DNA from: Liolophura sinensis
Lineage: Eukaryota; Mollusca; Polyplacophora; Chitonida; Chitonidae
Assembly: GCF_032854445.1 (NCBI RefSeq)
Contig: NC_088304.1
Location: forward strand, 15,785,850-15,849,849
Reading direction: 5' to 3'
Length of the DNA stretch: 64,000 bases
Shown here: positions 23,661 to 35,825 of the stretch, in pieces
How the letters are laid out: every line of letters begins with the position of its first letter
Numbering within the stretch: position 1 is the first letter of the stretch
Made by a program: the position numbers and the translations under genes
Notes under the pieces: model-generated
The model's input: the letters and a program-made list of their open reading frames with translations, nothing else
Databases searched by the model: none
What the model was told of the DNA's origin: nothing

Positions 23661-26600
23661 CTACTTCCTGTTCTGCGCCGTCAGCCATACCCCATCTTTT
23701 GTCTTAGTCAGCATAAAGTTTGACCCAAACCTCAAGGGCACCTGCAAAATGTAACAATAGTGTTTAGAGCTAAACATTTAGATAACTGCGAATTTTCATT
23801 AACCACGAAAACCCTGTTTCGGCTTTGAAATTCGTCATTTAAAAACGTCAGATACCTTGGGGAATTTTTAAGATAATTTCAAATACAGAAAATTAAAAAT
23901 GAAGCAAATGTCAGTGGAAAGAAAACTATTTTATTTGTTTGCTTTTGTTTTTGTTTTACTGAATGAAATCCAAGTAATCATCGGTACATGTTTTCCAGAG
24001 GGAAATTTATTGGGCACTTTAGGTGCTAATGGCGTCACGGTTTCAACTCAAACACCGGATTTAATGTGACATAACTCAATGCATGAGTAAATAATGCACA
24101 CTCGTACAGACGTCACAAAAATTAAAGCAGAAAACTTCAGTTTCATAACTCTTGCTTTAACCAATATCAGAGTCCAGTACATAATGAATTCAAGCTTTTC
24201 ACTGTTTTAAACCAAAACTACTCGCATATTAGTAAAAGTTTCTGGTAAGAAGGTTTTAAGGATATTTCTGTACTAAAGCTTCCTTGGTGGCTCAGTAGCC
24301 TAGTGGTTAGCGTGCTGGTGCAGCACGGTGACCCAGAATCCTCTCACCAATATGGTTGCTATGAGTTTCAAGTCCAGCCTATCCTGGCTTCCTGGAATGA
24401 AGGAAGGTCAGCCAATATCCTGCGGATGGTCGTGGGTTTCCTTCCATCATAATGTTGGCCCCAGTCGTATAATTGAAATATTCTTCAGTACAGCGTAAAA
24501 CATCGATCAAACAAATAAATAAATACTGAAGTTTACTTGCATAAAAAGCACAAGTTAAAATAGACGCTTGATTTGTAAGGTCTCAGTTTCAAGTTCTACC
24601 ATACTTGCTGGTCGAGCCATACAAGGATTCTTCCGATTCATTTCCAATCCACTGAGGATACCTTGATTTGTCTGAGCTTGGTATCAAAAGATTTGTCAAG
24701 TACCTTGCAAGTTATGGTGTTTTTTGTCTGGCCCGATCCGTTTCCCCAACTCATTAGCATTAACAGCCATGCTTAACTCAAAACACTCCGATAGGCAAAT
24801 GTTGTGTAAATATTGAAACCTCCCAGATATACTACAGTACGCTAATCTTTTTGGTGGAGCAGAAAGAATAGCTGTTGGCCACCATATATGCAAAACGTAT
24901 TTCTTTATCAACCTTTTCTTTCATAACCTTATGTATAGTCTATCAGACTCACGGTTTTGTTGTTGGGGACAAATCGGTATCTCTGTAGTAGCTGAACAAG
25001 TCCCAGCTTCATCTCCATCATTGCCAGCCTCATGCCAATACAGCTCCGGGGACCGTAACCAAAAGCCAGCCACTGGAGGGGTCGATGGGTCTTTTTGTTC
25101 TCTGGGCTGAACCTTGAAACCACATCGAAAGTTTGAATAATAAACATTTATGCTATGTGGTGGGTAAGTTAATTTAGCTACTTATTAAGCATTTACATGG
25201 ACAGTTAGAATAAACCCTAACAGAGGCAAACTGAGAGGAGGCCGGATTTCATCGGCCAAGTGACTATTAGACATCTGTTTTGCCGTCGCCGCTGCTTTGG
25301 TTTTACGCGTCTTTTGCGTTTATGTTCAGAGCACCAAAGCCACTTGAGCAAGAGAGGCAGTTTTACAACGTGTATCGCACACCTAAATTCACTAATTCTT
25401 GGGGCATTATTTTGGGTGTTTGTACTTATTTTCCTTTAACTTTCCCGCAAATTCCCAACTCGATTTTTCTCACAATCAACGTTTCCTATATTACTTTTAC
25501 CTTTCCGGATCAAACTTGTCCGGGTCGGGCCAGTACTCCGGGTCATGATGAATGTTGTAAATAGGCAAAGCTATGCCCATCCCCTCCGGTATCTTGTAAC
25601 CATGGACTTCTGTAGTCTTGTTACACACACGATCCATCCTAATAAAAGAGAAACGCATTTCAGATCAAATTATACTTTTGTAAATTGCCTCGGTGGTTTT
25701 TCGCCTGGTCAACAAGTCATTATATGACATGGATGGATGTACATGTACTGCGAATCCGTACTGACACTCCCCCAAATATCACTTTTCAGAAAAGTTCTCT
25801 TACCAGTTCTGAATATTCGGAAAGTCAGTTCGCACATACCTTGCAACCGGTGGGTTCAGTCGCAAGCTTTCACAGATGACCATATCTAGATACTGGAGGT
25901 CTTGCAGGGAGTCGTAACTTGGTAGAGTTCCCTGCAGGAATGGTAACCCAGAAATGAAGACAAGTTTAACACGTCGGCATTTACTTCCCTGTTTAAATAT
26001 TACATAGTTTAAGAGCTATAATACATTTTGTGTATTTTTTTAAAATTATAATAACAATAGAGGTAAGTTTTTACCTGAGATAATACGGTGTGTTTATCTG
26101 GAATCAAATTTATTTGTTACTTAACATTTGGCAGAAATCTAAGATTAGCGTTCATATCAATCATTTAAATACTAAATAAGAATCAGAGATTGCGGATAAT
26201 ATAGTTTGGGTCCCTTTTTGGGCAGTACGTATAGTTTTCTTCGTTTTGTACCAGACTTATCCACATTTCTGCACTTGTAAGAGTTGTTTTGGTGGCATTG
26301 TGGTGCATACACAAGTCATTTAATCAAACATTGTAAACGTCGGGAGGTGCACCCAACTCTCTGAGGTCCCAAAGCCACATTAGTACATGTATCAGTAGTA
26401 AAACTGTGGTAGACTGGAAAGACAAGGCTGATATGAAGAACAGTATTTCTCAATACGGCATTCTACCGGCGCATCTTCGGAGCCAAACTGTAAATAATTT
26501 TAAACTTTCGAAACATTAATTGTAAGAAATGTTTTAAAAAAATTCCTGAATATTTCTAACCTGAAATTATTCACAATAATTCACTTATTTAGACCAAATT

Positions 26601-29600
26601 TATAAAATTAACAAAATGATTCGAGAATAAAGGCCTTGTATGTGGTTGTATGTGCGCACATTAAGCCTAATGCAGGATCCATGCATCCAAGACCAGTTTT
26701 TTTTTTACTAAAAATGACTAACAAAAAAAGGTGTGCCTTCATATGCCTTTTAATTGACACTGTTAATATCAGCACCAGCTAAGTGAAAATGCACTGAGAG
26801 TAAAGCAAATTTTGGATGTGATGCGCCCGAAGACTACTTACACCAGGGAACTGTTCGTCAATCTCTGCGATCAGTTTGTCTTGACATTTTGGGTTTAAGG
26901 CCAAATTGTACAGGACATAGGTCAGGGATGTCGCCGTGGTGTCAAATCCGGCCACCAGAAACGTGATACTCTGGGCCAAAATTTCATCATCGGTCAGACC
27001 TTGATATGGGAGTGAATATATACAGAAATGGCATGACTTAAATGTGTGAAACGTACCAAGCCATTAAAAGCGATGTGGAAAAATAATTTATGACACATTC
27101 CAAAACATAAACAGGGAATAGATGTGGTCCGGCATAAGTCCTGCATAAGAGCAGACATTACCTTGTCAGCCAAGCAGCCAAGTTGAATATGGCTGTACAG
27201 ATACATCTAACATAACCACTGATTGGTTGATTTTGTCTGTACAGATAAATCTAACATAACCACTGATTGGTTGATTTTGTCAGAGATAATTAAGTGGGTG
27301 TCTAAGGTAACTGTACCAATGGTACGCTCGAGTTAATACTGCTCTTGACTGATAGGGTACCGCGCCCTGACATACAGCTCAGTTATGAATCAATGGATTT
27401 GCCTAACATCCGGACTAACTATCTCTCCGTGAGAGATTAATCCAGGGTTTATCATGTTTTTAAAATACATTAAAACGATTAACATGTGCCCCATACAAAT
27501 GTCATATAAACTTTCATGAATAAGATCAAATTTAGCTCAGTTCAGTATTTACACTGGTCTCATGTCTCATGATATACAGGTAGCTGTTTCCATGGCGGAA
27601 ATAAAAACTACCATAATGTTAAGAAAACAACATGAACGGCGTTTTCCACAAAGCAGACACACTTAAGAAAAAACGAAAAAAGGGAGTCGGTCGCCGAGTT
27701 AGTCTTCTATCTGAGTGCTAAGAAAACTAACGGCGTCTGCTGGGAGACGACTGGGCGTTAACCAACGGCGTCCGAGGTTCGATTCGAGCTCTGGATATAA
27801 TCCGGCAAACACGTGCAACTCTAATGATGCAAATCAACAGCTGAACTAACGACAACTAACTGGGTACAGTTTTGCTATATGTACTTCGTTGTAAAGTACC
27901 ATGGCAAAGGAACCAGTTGTAACCAGTCAGGTTCTGTGGTAAGTGTACCAGGTAGGTTTGAGGTAACATGATACCACAAAATATATTTAACAACCTCTGA
28001 AGAAAAATGCATGCTGAGAGATTCTAAAGAATGATCCAATTAAGTCAAAAATGTACCTGTGTCGAACTACCTGCCGTCAAGGCATCGCGTGAAGCGAAAC
28101 GAAAGAAAAACATTTGACCATGCCAAGTTGTGTTTTAGAATATGTGTACTTGGGACAATGACCTTGCCCTTTTCTCTTGTCCACCCAATGAGTAGAGTCA
28201 ATCACGTTGTCCGGGTGATCGTCCACGTGAGCTGTGTGGTCACGGGCCTGGTTTTCCGCAGTCACCATAATCTGCAGAAAGTCCACGAACTCCTGCGAAC
28301 ACAAAATATACGTATAGTATACAAACAATAATTTGAAACACAAAATACGAACACAAAATAAGCTTTTCCTGTTGCCTGTAAGTTCAAATGTCAGAACAGC
28401 ATTTACAATAATAATACCAACCTTGGGATTATTTCTTCGTTCCTTCAAGGCGTTTTGAACCAATTTTGTGAAGTAAACCATCGAGTCAGCCGGTACCATT
28501 GATACCTTGAACAATCCGATCAGAGGAAGGAGGGACGGCATAAAAACTGCAGAAATACAATTGTAGAAGAGGCTATTCATTATGATAAAAATCTTCTCGG
28601 TATTTATGTTTTTTGATTAAGTGTTTTTACGCCATACTCAAGCATGTTCCTCCTCTTGCATAAAGTGGGCTTAAATTCATAGCGACCGCATTGGAGAGAG
28701 ACTTCTGGGTCATTGTGCTGAGCTCGCACGCTGGGCACTAAGCCATGGAGGCCTCATCTTCTTGATGATTATAGATTTATTTATTTGATTTATTTGATTG
28801 GTATTTATATGTAAGTTTATATGCCGTAATCAAAGATACTCACACGCCACTAGAAAGTGGGGATTCAAGAGAGAACCCTCGAAGAATTTCCTAGCATAAG
28901 TGGTGAAAGATTGGGCCGTAGTCGCATCGACATCCAAGCCGAATAAACTGGAAGCTATAACTTCCATAGAATAGCCGTTTGCAAGTCTAGAAAATAAAAG
29001 ATTAATCAATGCCTTCACCTCATAAACAGGGTTACCAACTTGGCGTCTCGAAGTCATTTCCTTTATTTAGTTGATGAGTTAGAATTACACCGAGTTCAAG
29101 AAATCAAGTCATTTTTGTAAAAATGCTGTTGACGACGCAAACTAAGATAAGATGATTCCGTATTTATGTCCAAAACACTGTGTTAGGGGGCAAAATTTCC
29201 CTCAGTCCTAAATCCGAACTTGAAATGGTTGAAAGTTGCACCAAACAGACCAAAAACAACGTTGATATATTTTCATTTGCCCATAAAATTTAGAAACATA
29301 ATAAAACTTTGTTCATGGAAGAGGTTTGTGAATCACTTTGTCATCTCTTTTTGTATTGAGATCCTACAGAAAGTTTGTTATGTGAAAGGTAGTCGACGAA
29401 AGTCTTACTCTTTAACATCGAATGGTTCTCCTTTGTCGGCCAATGGTTTGACAGTTTTCACCAAGTTCTGTGCCGCCTTGCTAACATTGTCATACATCTG
29501 GCAAACAACAAAAAGACAAGTTATTATGCAAAAGTCACACGAGTTGTTTACTTATGTGTAATCTAATAGGTATTGCGGTAGTATTATATGAATGTACAAT

Positions 29601-32600
29601 AAATTAAGCGGTCGTTCCAAGAAAATTTACATATAAAGTTAGCATGGACAGAAAGACAATAACACATAAGTAAAGGTGATTTTTAGGATACAGAGTTCAG
29701 TGGTGCTTCCAATGATCACTACTTCATTTTATATGTTCTTAGGTTTTTGACGTTTTTAAAACGCCTGCGATGCTGAAGAAAACTTAAACAGAAAATCCAT
29801 TTATCCTTTACTTTCAAAATGATCTAAACGCCAACGAACGTTTCGCTTGCTATAACTAGAGAGACTGCACTCGGTTCATCCGTAGGTGAGTTCAATGTCT
29901 GGAGTTCTCTCTATTTTTCTGTTATTTAAATTAGATCAATTTTGTCTTAAATTCATAGCAAGTTATAGAATTTTGGATCGAGCTGTGAAGAGCCGAGCTG
30001 AGTATTTGCTATAAATGCACCATAATTTGAATTTGATTCTATTTCATGATTTTCTTTGGCGGAGTGCGCTTTGAAGAAAAAGACTGAAAGTGATCCGTGT
30101 TTTCAGAGGTTGTGTGTACCGACTATCCTGTATGCGTATGGCAAAATATTACATGCTTCTGAACCTCGGCATATGAAGTTGGATAACATAACAAATCTAT
30201 AGATCACAAATACTATTTATTCAGTGAGCGACGTTTCGGTATAGGTACTCATATTTATTTATTTATTTTATTGGTGTTTTACGCCGTTCTCAAGAATATT
30301 TCACTTATACGACGGTGGCCATCATTATGGTGGGAGGAAACCGGGCAGAGCCCGGCGGAAACCCACGGCCATCAGCCAGTTGCTGCCAGATCTGCCCACG
30401 TACGGCCTAGGTACTCACATTATAATGCTTGGTAACGGTATTATTACTTATACCCAAGCGTTGATCACTGAATAAATAGAACTTGAGACCCATACATTTG
30501 TCATCTTGTCTGTATCACGCGGGTAACTAACGAACGGTATGTGATAGAAAGCAGTGTCAAAGGAAACCCGCTTATAGAAGAGACAAATCAGATTATTTAC
30601 CCTTTTAAGCTTAGCAGTGCTGAAAGCTGGCGATAAGGTTATACGGTTGTGTCTCCAGTCATCGTCCGCTTGCGCCGTAAGGAACTGTCGTGTAGCAACG
30701 GGTTGACCGTATTTCCTCACACTCAGATCCTATACAGTGACATTAGACAAACGTGGTTTGGAAAGTATGTTTAAAGACATGCAGGTTACAGAGTCATTTA
30801 TCTGGACATGATATCGATTACTCAACCACCATGCCCCGGTTTCCTCGCAACATGGCCGCCGTCGTGTAAGTGAAGTATTCTTGAGTACGGTGTGAAACAT
30901 CAATAAAATAAACAAATAAATCCACCTGTATCAAGCAGGGATGTACTCTTCAGATAGAACAATACAGGCCCATAGAACATCCATTCAACAGGCGTAAGGA
31001 CCGGCCCCGATAGCACAGCTGGTAGAGAGCTTCGGGGGCGATAGATCCGGGGTCAATCCTGTCTCGGGTCACACTAAGGCCTTAAAGAGGAAGTTGCGCT
31101 GAGAATGAAGGGGATAGTGCAACGACTGGTTGACCCGTATCAGTGGCTGATATGGCTCGGGCGGGGCGGCTTACTTACCTTCGGTAAGGCGTCTCAGTGA
31201 AGCAGTACTAGATAAGGTGAAAATGCGTCCTGCAACAAGGCAGCACATTACACGCACTCTAAGGATTCCTTTGACGTCATGTTACTGAAAAATCGTTAAG
31301 TACGACGTTAAACCCCAAGCACTCACTCAACAGGCATAACCAAGTATGGTCATCTAACCCGATGCTTATTAACTGTAGCCTTATGGTATCCAGGGTCCAC
31401 TTCTACAAAACTTCGTAAGTCCTATTTGTCGTGACAATGTTTTGTTATCTAGGTTATAGGGCCAAGAAGGGAAGGGATTTGCTATGGGCCCAGAACAGCA
31501 CACTTTACAGAACTACTTGTCCAGCCTATGGTATACTCAACCTTCCGCGCTTCACAGAAAGTAATCTGCGTTTTACAGAAAGAAATATGCTTCATTCGTT
31601 TTGGCCATGGTTTAACGTCATACTCAAAAGTTGCTCACTCATAGGGAGGCGGTCAGTTCTATGGGTGGGGTAATCCGGAGTAGCCGTGTAGTAGCCGTGG
31701 TGTACCATCGACCTCTGACAGGTTACTGACGAACTTTCCCACTGGTGGCGTACAGATAAGCATTTACCATGTACATGGTAGACAAGACTCAGGGAAAGTA
31801 AGATGACTGCACAATGGCCACACTAGCATCGTGCAACGTTTCAAAATTGTTAGGCAACATTTGCTGTCATTAATTTACCAATCACCCGTCTCGACATTTT
31901 CTGGATAGGCCACTGACAACGCTTTGTTTCAGGAACTTTTTAAGTACGCAAAGTCTCAGCTCTTCATTTTTCTCCAGTGTTCGTTTATTCTAAATAACTT
32001 TTTCGGAAACTCTTCCCCAGGTCCCCATGGGATAGAAAATGTAACCTGTAGTAGTTGCCTAACATTTCTGATAGCTCACGTGGTACATTAGGATTATTTT
32101 TACCTTCAGCAACAAAAGAGTGCCCTATCACTATCACCAGGGCCCCTGTAAGAGAAGATGTCTACAAATTTCACGTCTCAGGTCGAATTTGAACCTGCAC
32201 CTAGTGTATTCAGATTGTTGAAACGTAAGTCCCTTTAACACCTGGAACATGGCTCTGCCTTGTTACCGAAAATTAGACAGATCGTTACAGACATGATCAC
32301 ACTGCCAAACAGTTCAGTTCGACAGAAAATGTTCCTTACCCGTCTATTGGTGAAGTTGTTGAAGTGTTTGACAGTGATGTCTCTGAGCATCTCCACGTCT
32401 CCAACTATCAGCAGTGGGTAATGGCCTTCATGGATCCTAAAGATTCATGTACATTAATAAAACATGAAAGATATTAACCAGTGGGAAAGATCGTCATTAA
32501 AAGTGTTGGTATCATTTGATATCACTTTCGTGTGTGAAATGTTTTACCAGACGCCCTCTTATCTCTGTTAGGATTGGCAAGGTTTTTTTACCTTCTACTT

Positions 32601-33674
32601 TTACAAACACCTCTATTGCTAGAAAACATGCCTCCCGTCTCCTTTCATATACTGAAACATTTGCCCAGTTGGAAGGACTTTTACAATATGCAGATTTTGA
32701 ATAAGACACCTCGATCGACACCCATCCGTCGTGTATATCCGGTAGGTAACATTTGCTGATTTAGGGTCAGTAGCAGTGGTACCCACATTTATCCTACATG
32801 TTCATCTATATTCACATTCTTTTAAACCATCTTACTAAACAAATACACGTTGTCACGCTTTTAAAATGACGTTATTTGAAACATAAACATGTGTAAGTCA
32901 CGTACCCATATACTCGTCCGAACTGTCTCACCCATTCTGACTCAGCCTCAATAATGCCCTACAAAAACAAAAAAGTATTACAGGGCATTTTATTGTTGTT
33001 TTGCGGTTACTTAAGAATAATGCCATTAATTTATGGCATGAAATGGTAAGAAACGTCATCTTCATGACAAAGTCATTAAGACCATATGATTAATCAAGGC
33101 TAAACGTTGACATCATATTCGAGGTAATCATTTAAAAGAAATGAGAACTCCCGAATGACACTGACCTTTATTAACGCCTCCTTTGTTATGGCCAGAGCAC
33201 ATCTTTTGTCTGTTTTTCTTTTTCGAACTTTTGGGGAATTGTAGTTTCTTTGGAAAAAATCGTCAGAAACACATGCTGTCTGCTACACAGGGACTGTTGA
33301 CTGTGGACCTTTATATCCAGTCTAATTGATCTGACAGTTCTCTTTGAGATATGTTTAATATTCAAAGAGAACGACACAAACTAAATTTGATTTGAAACTT
33401 GATTTGAAATATTTACGTTTCACACTAGATAAATGTAAACATATTTAGATAGAGATGTCTTAAGTAAGATCTTTGTTTCTTACGGATTCTTTTATGCCCA
33501 ATTATCTAGTCAATACCTTTCTCACAATTTCGTGCATATTGCCGAACACTGGGATTGGTTTGGGACCCTTCACACCCATCTTTGGGAACATGCCATGATT
33601 AGCCGTTGAATAGCTGAAATAAGATCATTGTCATGGTACAGACTGGCAAAAACACCGACGTTAAACCCCATGTG

Positions 33675-33719
<45 letters not shown>

Positions 33720-35825
33720 CATGACTGGGTATTAGATCAGATACGAGTCGTCCACACAATGTTTGTGTCATTGATCCTTTGATTGATTCGTTTTAAAAAC
33801 ATGTGTCACCTGTGTGACGGTGGTGAGGTTTGGTGGAAATACGAGTGGCCGGAGAAAAACCACTGACCCTATTCAGGTACCTGAAAAACCTTTTCACGTA
33901 AAGCGAGCCCAGGTTTAACCATCTGAGCCAGCGTGGACCAGATGTTTACGCGAAATATGGCTATAAAACTTAAAGGCATTAATATGAGAATCTTCTGAGC
34001 TCCAGGTCTTGGCTGATACGTCAAGCTGGTTTCCAGTAACTCTGCAAATAGGTTATCTATCTTTATGCTTTATTTGTGGCTTTTGTGTATAGCACTGCTT
34101 TTTTCCCCATTTTACTTTGTTTGTAAAAACCCAAACAAATTCAAACAATAGAATTTAATGACTTATTTACATAGTTTGACAAGAAGAGTGTTATAAAAGT
34201 TCAAAATGATGTTAAGAGTTAAAGGTGGAGAAAACATAAAAATGACATAAAGTTCAGATAAAAGAGTGCGAAAAGTTATTTTTCAGTGTGGTCTTCAATA
34301 TTTTTCCGATTTTTCCTTAAGGAGAAGAAGACATTTGCAAATAATTTTTGTATGGTGGGTATTTCGGACCACCTTTTGGTATTTATAGTCTTTCTTTAAT
34401 AATGTTATAAATGAGGATGTAATACAGGTTTAATAAATATTTTTGCACCAGAATTTGTTCTTTTCAGCTAACAAATGTATTAAACCTAAATTTTGATCAT
34501 ATTCATATTTTTAATATGTTCAACAATATTATATTAATTTAGGTTAAATGCATATGTTTCGATATAAACAACAAATTTACATTCAAGTAAATTTATTAGA
34601 CAAGCATCACAAATACCCTTTCCTCTTGAAAAAAAAAATTAAAAAAAATATTAAAGATCATATTTGCAAATAAGTTTTGAAGCTCTTTCATCTGATTTTG
34701 CCATCATTTTTATGTTTTCTTCTTCTTTAAAAGTAAAGGAAACACTTCTCTGTATATACACATTAATGTACCCCACATAAAGTTATCATATCCATTCACA
34801 TATATATATATACATATATAAACATATCTTGTCACTTTCGTAATGTTGCATGACCGAGATGTTGTAGTTCAAAGTAAACAAAATCGGGCGCATTGAGGAA
34901 ATTGAACGCGCCGCCAGCTCTTCTGCTGACGTCACGCGTATCTATTTTTGCCCTCAGGCCATGTGCATGTTGGGCACGAGAGACGCGAGATCGTGTTTCC
35001 GATTTTTGTAATTTGGCGTATCCCATGGCCACATAAAATTTCCATTTAAAAGATGATTCATAGAGTTACATGTTCCAGCGGCCGTGCTTGGGAAGGTCTG
35101 CCAGCAACCTGCGGATGGTCGTGGGTTTCCGCCGGGCTCTGTCCGGTTTTCTCCCACCATAATACTGACCGCCTTCGTGTAAGTGAAATATTCCTGAGAA
35201 CGGCGTAAAACACCAATCAAATGAATAAATCAATAAACACATGTTCCAAACACGTTTAGGTCGGTTTCTGTCCTCTTCCGAAATAGTGAAGGTCGCGGTA
35301 CTTGCTGTCTTTTCTGTTAAACTTAAAGCAACTGAAAAAGTTAACTGCAGAACAGCCTAGTATAGTGCTTAGCATTCCTCACAGTAGGCCTACAGGCTAT
35401 CTTATACATACACCACACGCAGTTCGTTTTCTAGGTCACCTATTCTGAGTCACTTCTCCACCCTGCTATCTGAGTCCACACACCGTGAGAAGTTTGAACC
35501 ATTCAGCTGTCTCGTACAGTCATAAAAAGTATGTAAAAAGGAATCGATATCCTTAAGGAAATGACAACTTTTTGCACAAAATAATACTGTTTTCGATGCA
35601 TATGTGTTACGTCTTTTCCATCTGCATAACACTGTTGGGATTTTGTGAGGTTTGATTGCTAGAGTACCACCGTTTTTGACATTTGAATACACACCACACT
35701 CCACCTGCAGTCATATATGTCCTACTTGTAATCAAAAGGTTTAATACTTACAAATAAAACAGGACTGTTAGTGTCAGGAGTATTAGAAACCACAGCGGGA
35801 TGTCAACCAGGCCTAGTATTTCCAT
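23661..35825 (-). CDS. Cytochrome P450, CYP3 clan (CYP3A-like), gene A, complete, 14 exons
   Basis: Predicted haem-thiolate monooxygenase of 521 aa anchored in the ER membrane. Exons (high to low): 35825-35752, 33613-33517, 32958-32906, 32436-32340, 30729-30601, 29497-29409, 28986-28844, 28546-28422, 28292-28163, 26999-26842, 25931-25840, 25638-25501, 25112-24953, 23741-23661 (stop TAG). All borders are GT/AG and phases join without frameshift (1566 nt). Residues 1-25 form a hydrophobic signal anchor starting [12 protein letters not shown], then the proline-rich GPKPIP hinge. C-helix WRHNR begins at W132; I-helix AGFDTT is about 329-334; K-helix ESLR 386-389; PERF at the exon 12/13 junction; haem loop [10 protein letters not shown] 459-468 with Cys466 as the iron ligand. 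The start lies in a strong Kozak context (CACCATGG). Two donors, after exon 8 (GTTGGT) and exon 9 (GTCATT), are weak. Clan assignment is firm from motifs; subfamily and substrate are unknown. Confidence 0.93.
24278..24524 (+). mobile_element. SINE family 1, near full length, in A intron 13
   Basis: Head GGTGGCTCAGTAGCCTAGTG, B-box-like GAGTTTCAAGTCC, body TGCGGATGGTCGTGGGTTTC and tail ending CAAATAAATAAATA. Confidence 0.88.
25190..25330 (+). repeat. Dispersed repeat R4, copy 3, in A intron 12
   Basis: GGACAGTTAGAATAAACCCT, GGCCGGATTTCATCGGCCAA, CGTCGCCGCTGCTTTGGTTT. Confidence 0.75.
27193..27280. repeat. 44-bp direct tandem duplication in A intron 9
   Basis: Two adjacent units starting CTGTACAGATA at 27193 and 27237, both ending GGTTGATTTTGT, almost identical. 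Confidence 0.9.
27686..27800 (+). repeat. tRNA-like sequence, probably a SINE head, in A intron 9
   Basis: A-box-like GTCGCCGAGTTAGTC and B-box-like GAGGTTCGATTCGAGC about 90 bp apart, too far for a normal tRNA. No convincing cloverleaf or acceptor stem. Confidence 0.4.
28611..28755 (-). mobile_element. SINE family 1 with internal deletion, in A intron 7
   Basis: TTACGCCATACTCAAGCATG then head sequence CATAGCGACCGCATTGGAGA and AGCCATGGAGGCCTC. Confidence 0.75.
28776..28843 (-). mobile_element. SINE family 1 tail abutting the exon 7 donor of gene A
   Basis: TTTATTTGATTGGTATTTAT through TATGCCGTAATCAAAGATAC ends at the donor (exon 7 ends at 28844). On the gene strand, GTGAGTATCTTTGATTACGG aligns with the SINE segment GTGAAATATTCTTGAGTACG. 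Confidence 0.7.
30253..30409 (-). mobile_element. SINE family 1, in A intron 5
   Basis: TTTATTTATTTTATTGGTGT through GGTGGGAGGAAACCGGGCAG to CCCACGTACGGCC. Confidence 0.9.
30832..30921 (+). mobile_element. SINE family 1, 3' fragment, in A intron 4
   Basis: CCCCGGTTTCCTCGCAACAT, GCCGTCGTGTAAGTGAAGTA and an AAATAAACAAATAAA tail, 102 bp from the acceptor of exon 5. Confidence 0.85.
31012..31330 (+). mobile_element. SINE family 2, near full length, in A intron 4
   Basis: Second tRNA-derived family. Head GGCCCCGATAGCACAGCTGG, B-box-like GGGGTCAATCC, body GATAGTGCAACGACTGGTTG and TTACTTACCTTCGGTAAGGC, end TAAGTACGACGTTAAACCCC and a CACTCACTCA tail. Related copies at 41118-41335 and 58651-58902. 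Confidence 0.82.
33681..33716. repeat. (CA)n microsatellite in A intron 1
   Basis: About 18 CA units, 68 bp upstream of exon 2 of gene A on its strand. Confidence 0.97.
33785..33945 (-). mobile_element. SINE-like element, family 3, diverged, in A intron 1
   Basis: GTGTGACGGTGGTGAGGTTT, GTGGCCGGAGAAAAACCACT and CCAGGTTTAACCATCTGAGC follow the order of the copy at 56803. Low similarity. Confidence 0.45.
34219..34730. mobile_element. Fold-back/MITE-like element 1, in A intron 1
   Basis: About 510 bp bounded by TTAA at both ends. The left end (TTAAAGGTGGAGAAAACATA) matches the reverse complement of the right end (TTAAAGAAGAAGAAAACATA), and the terminal inverted similarity continues through TCAGAT.AAAGAG. 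No transposase ORF. Homologous along its length to 41694-42266. TTAA flanks would suit a piggyBac-type non-autonomous element (inference). Confidence 0.75.
35088..35239 (+). mobile_element. SINE family 1, 5'-truncated, in A intron 1
   Basis: GGGAAGGTCTGCCAGCAACC through CGGCGTAAAACACCAATCAA and tail. Confidence 0.9.

Noticed and set aside
27686..27800. Functional tRNA gene
   Set aside because: A-box and B-box-like blocks are too far apart and no acceptor stem pairs; a SINE head is likelier.
33165..33377. ORF near A exons 2-3 as a possible extra exon
   Set aside because: Exons 2 and 3 join directly in phase with lengths equal to those in B and C, so no exon is needed here.
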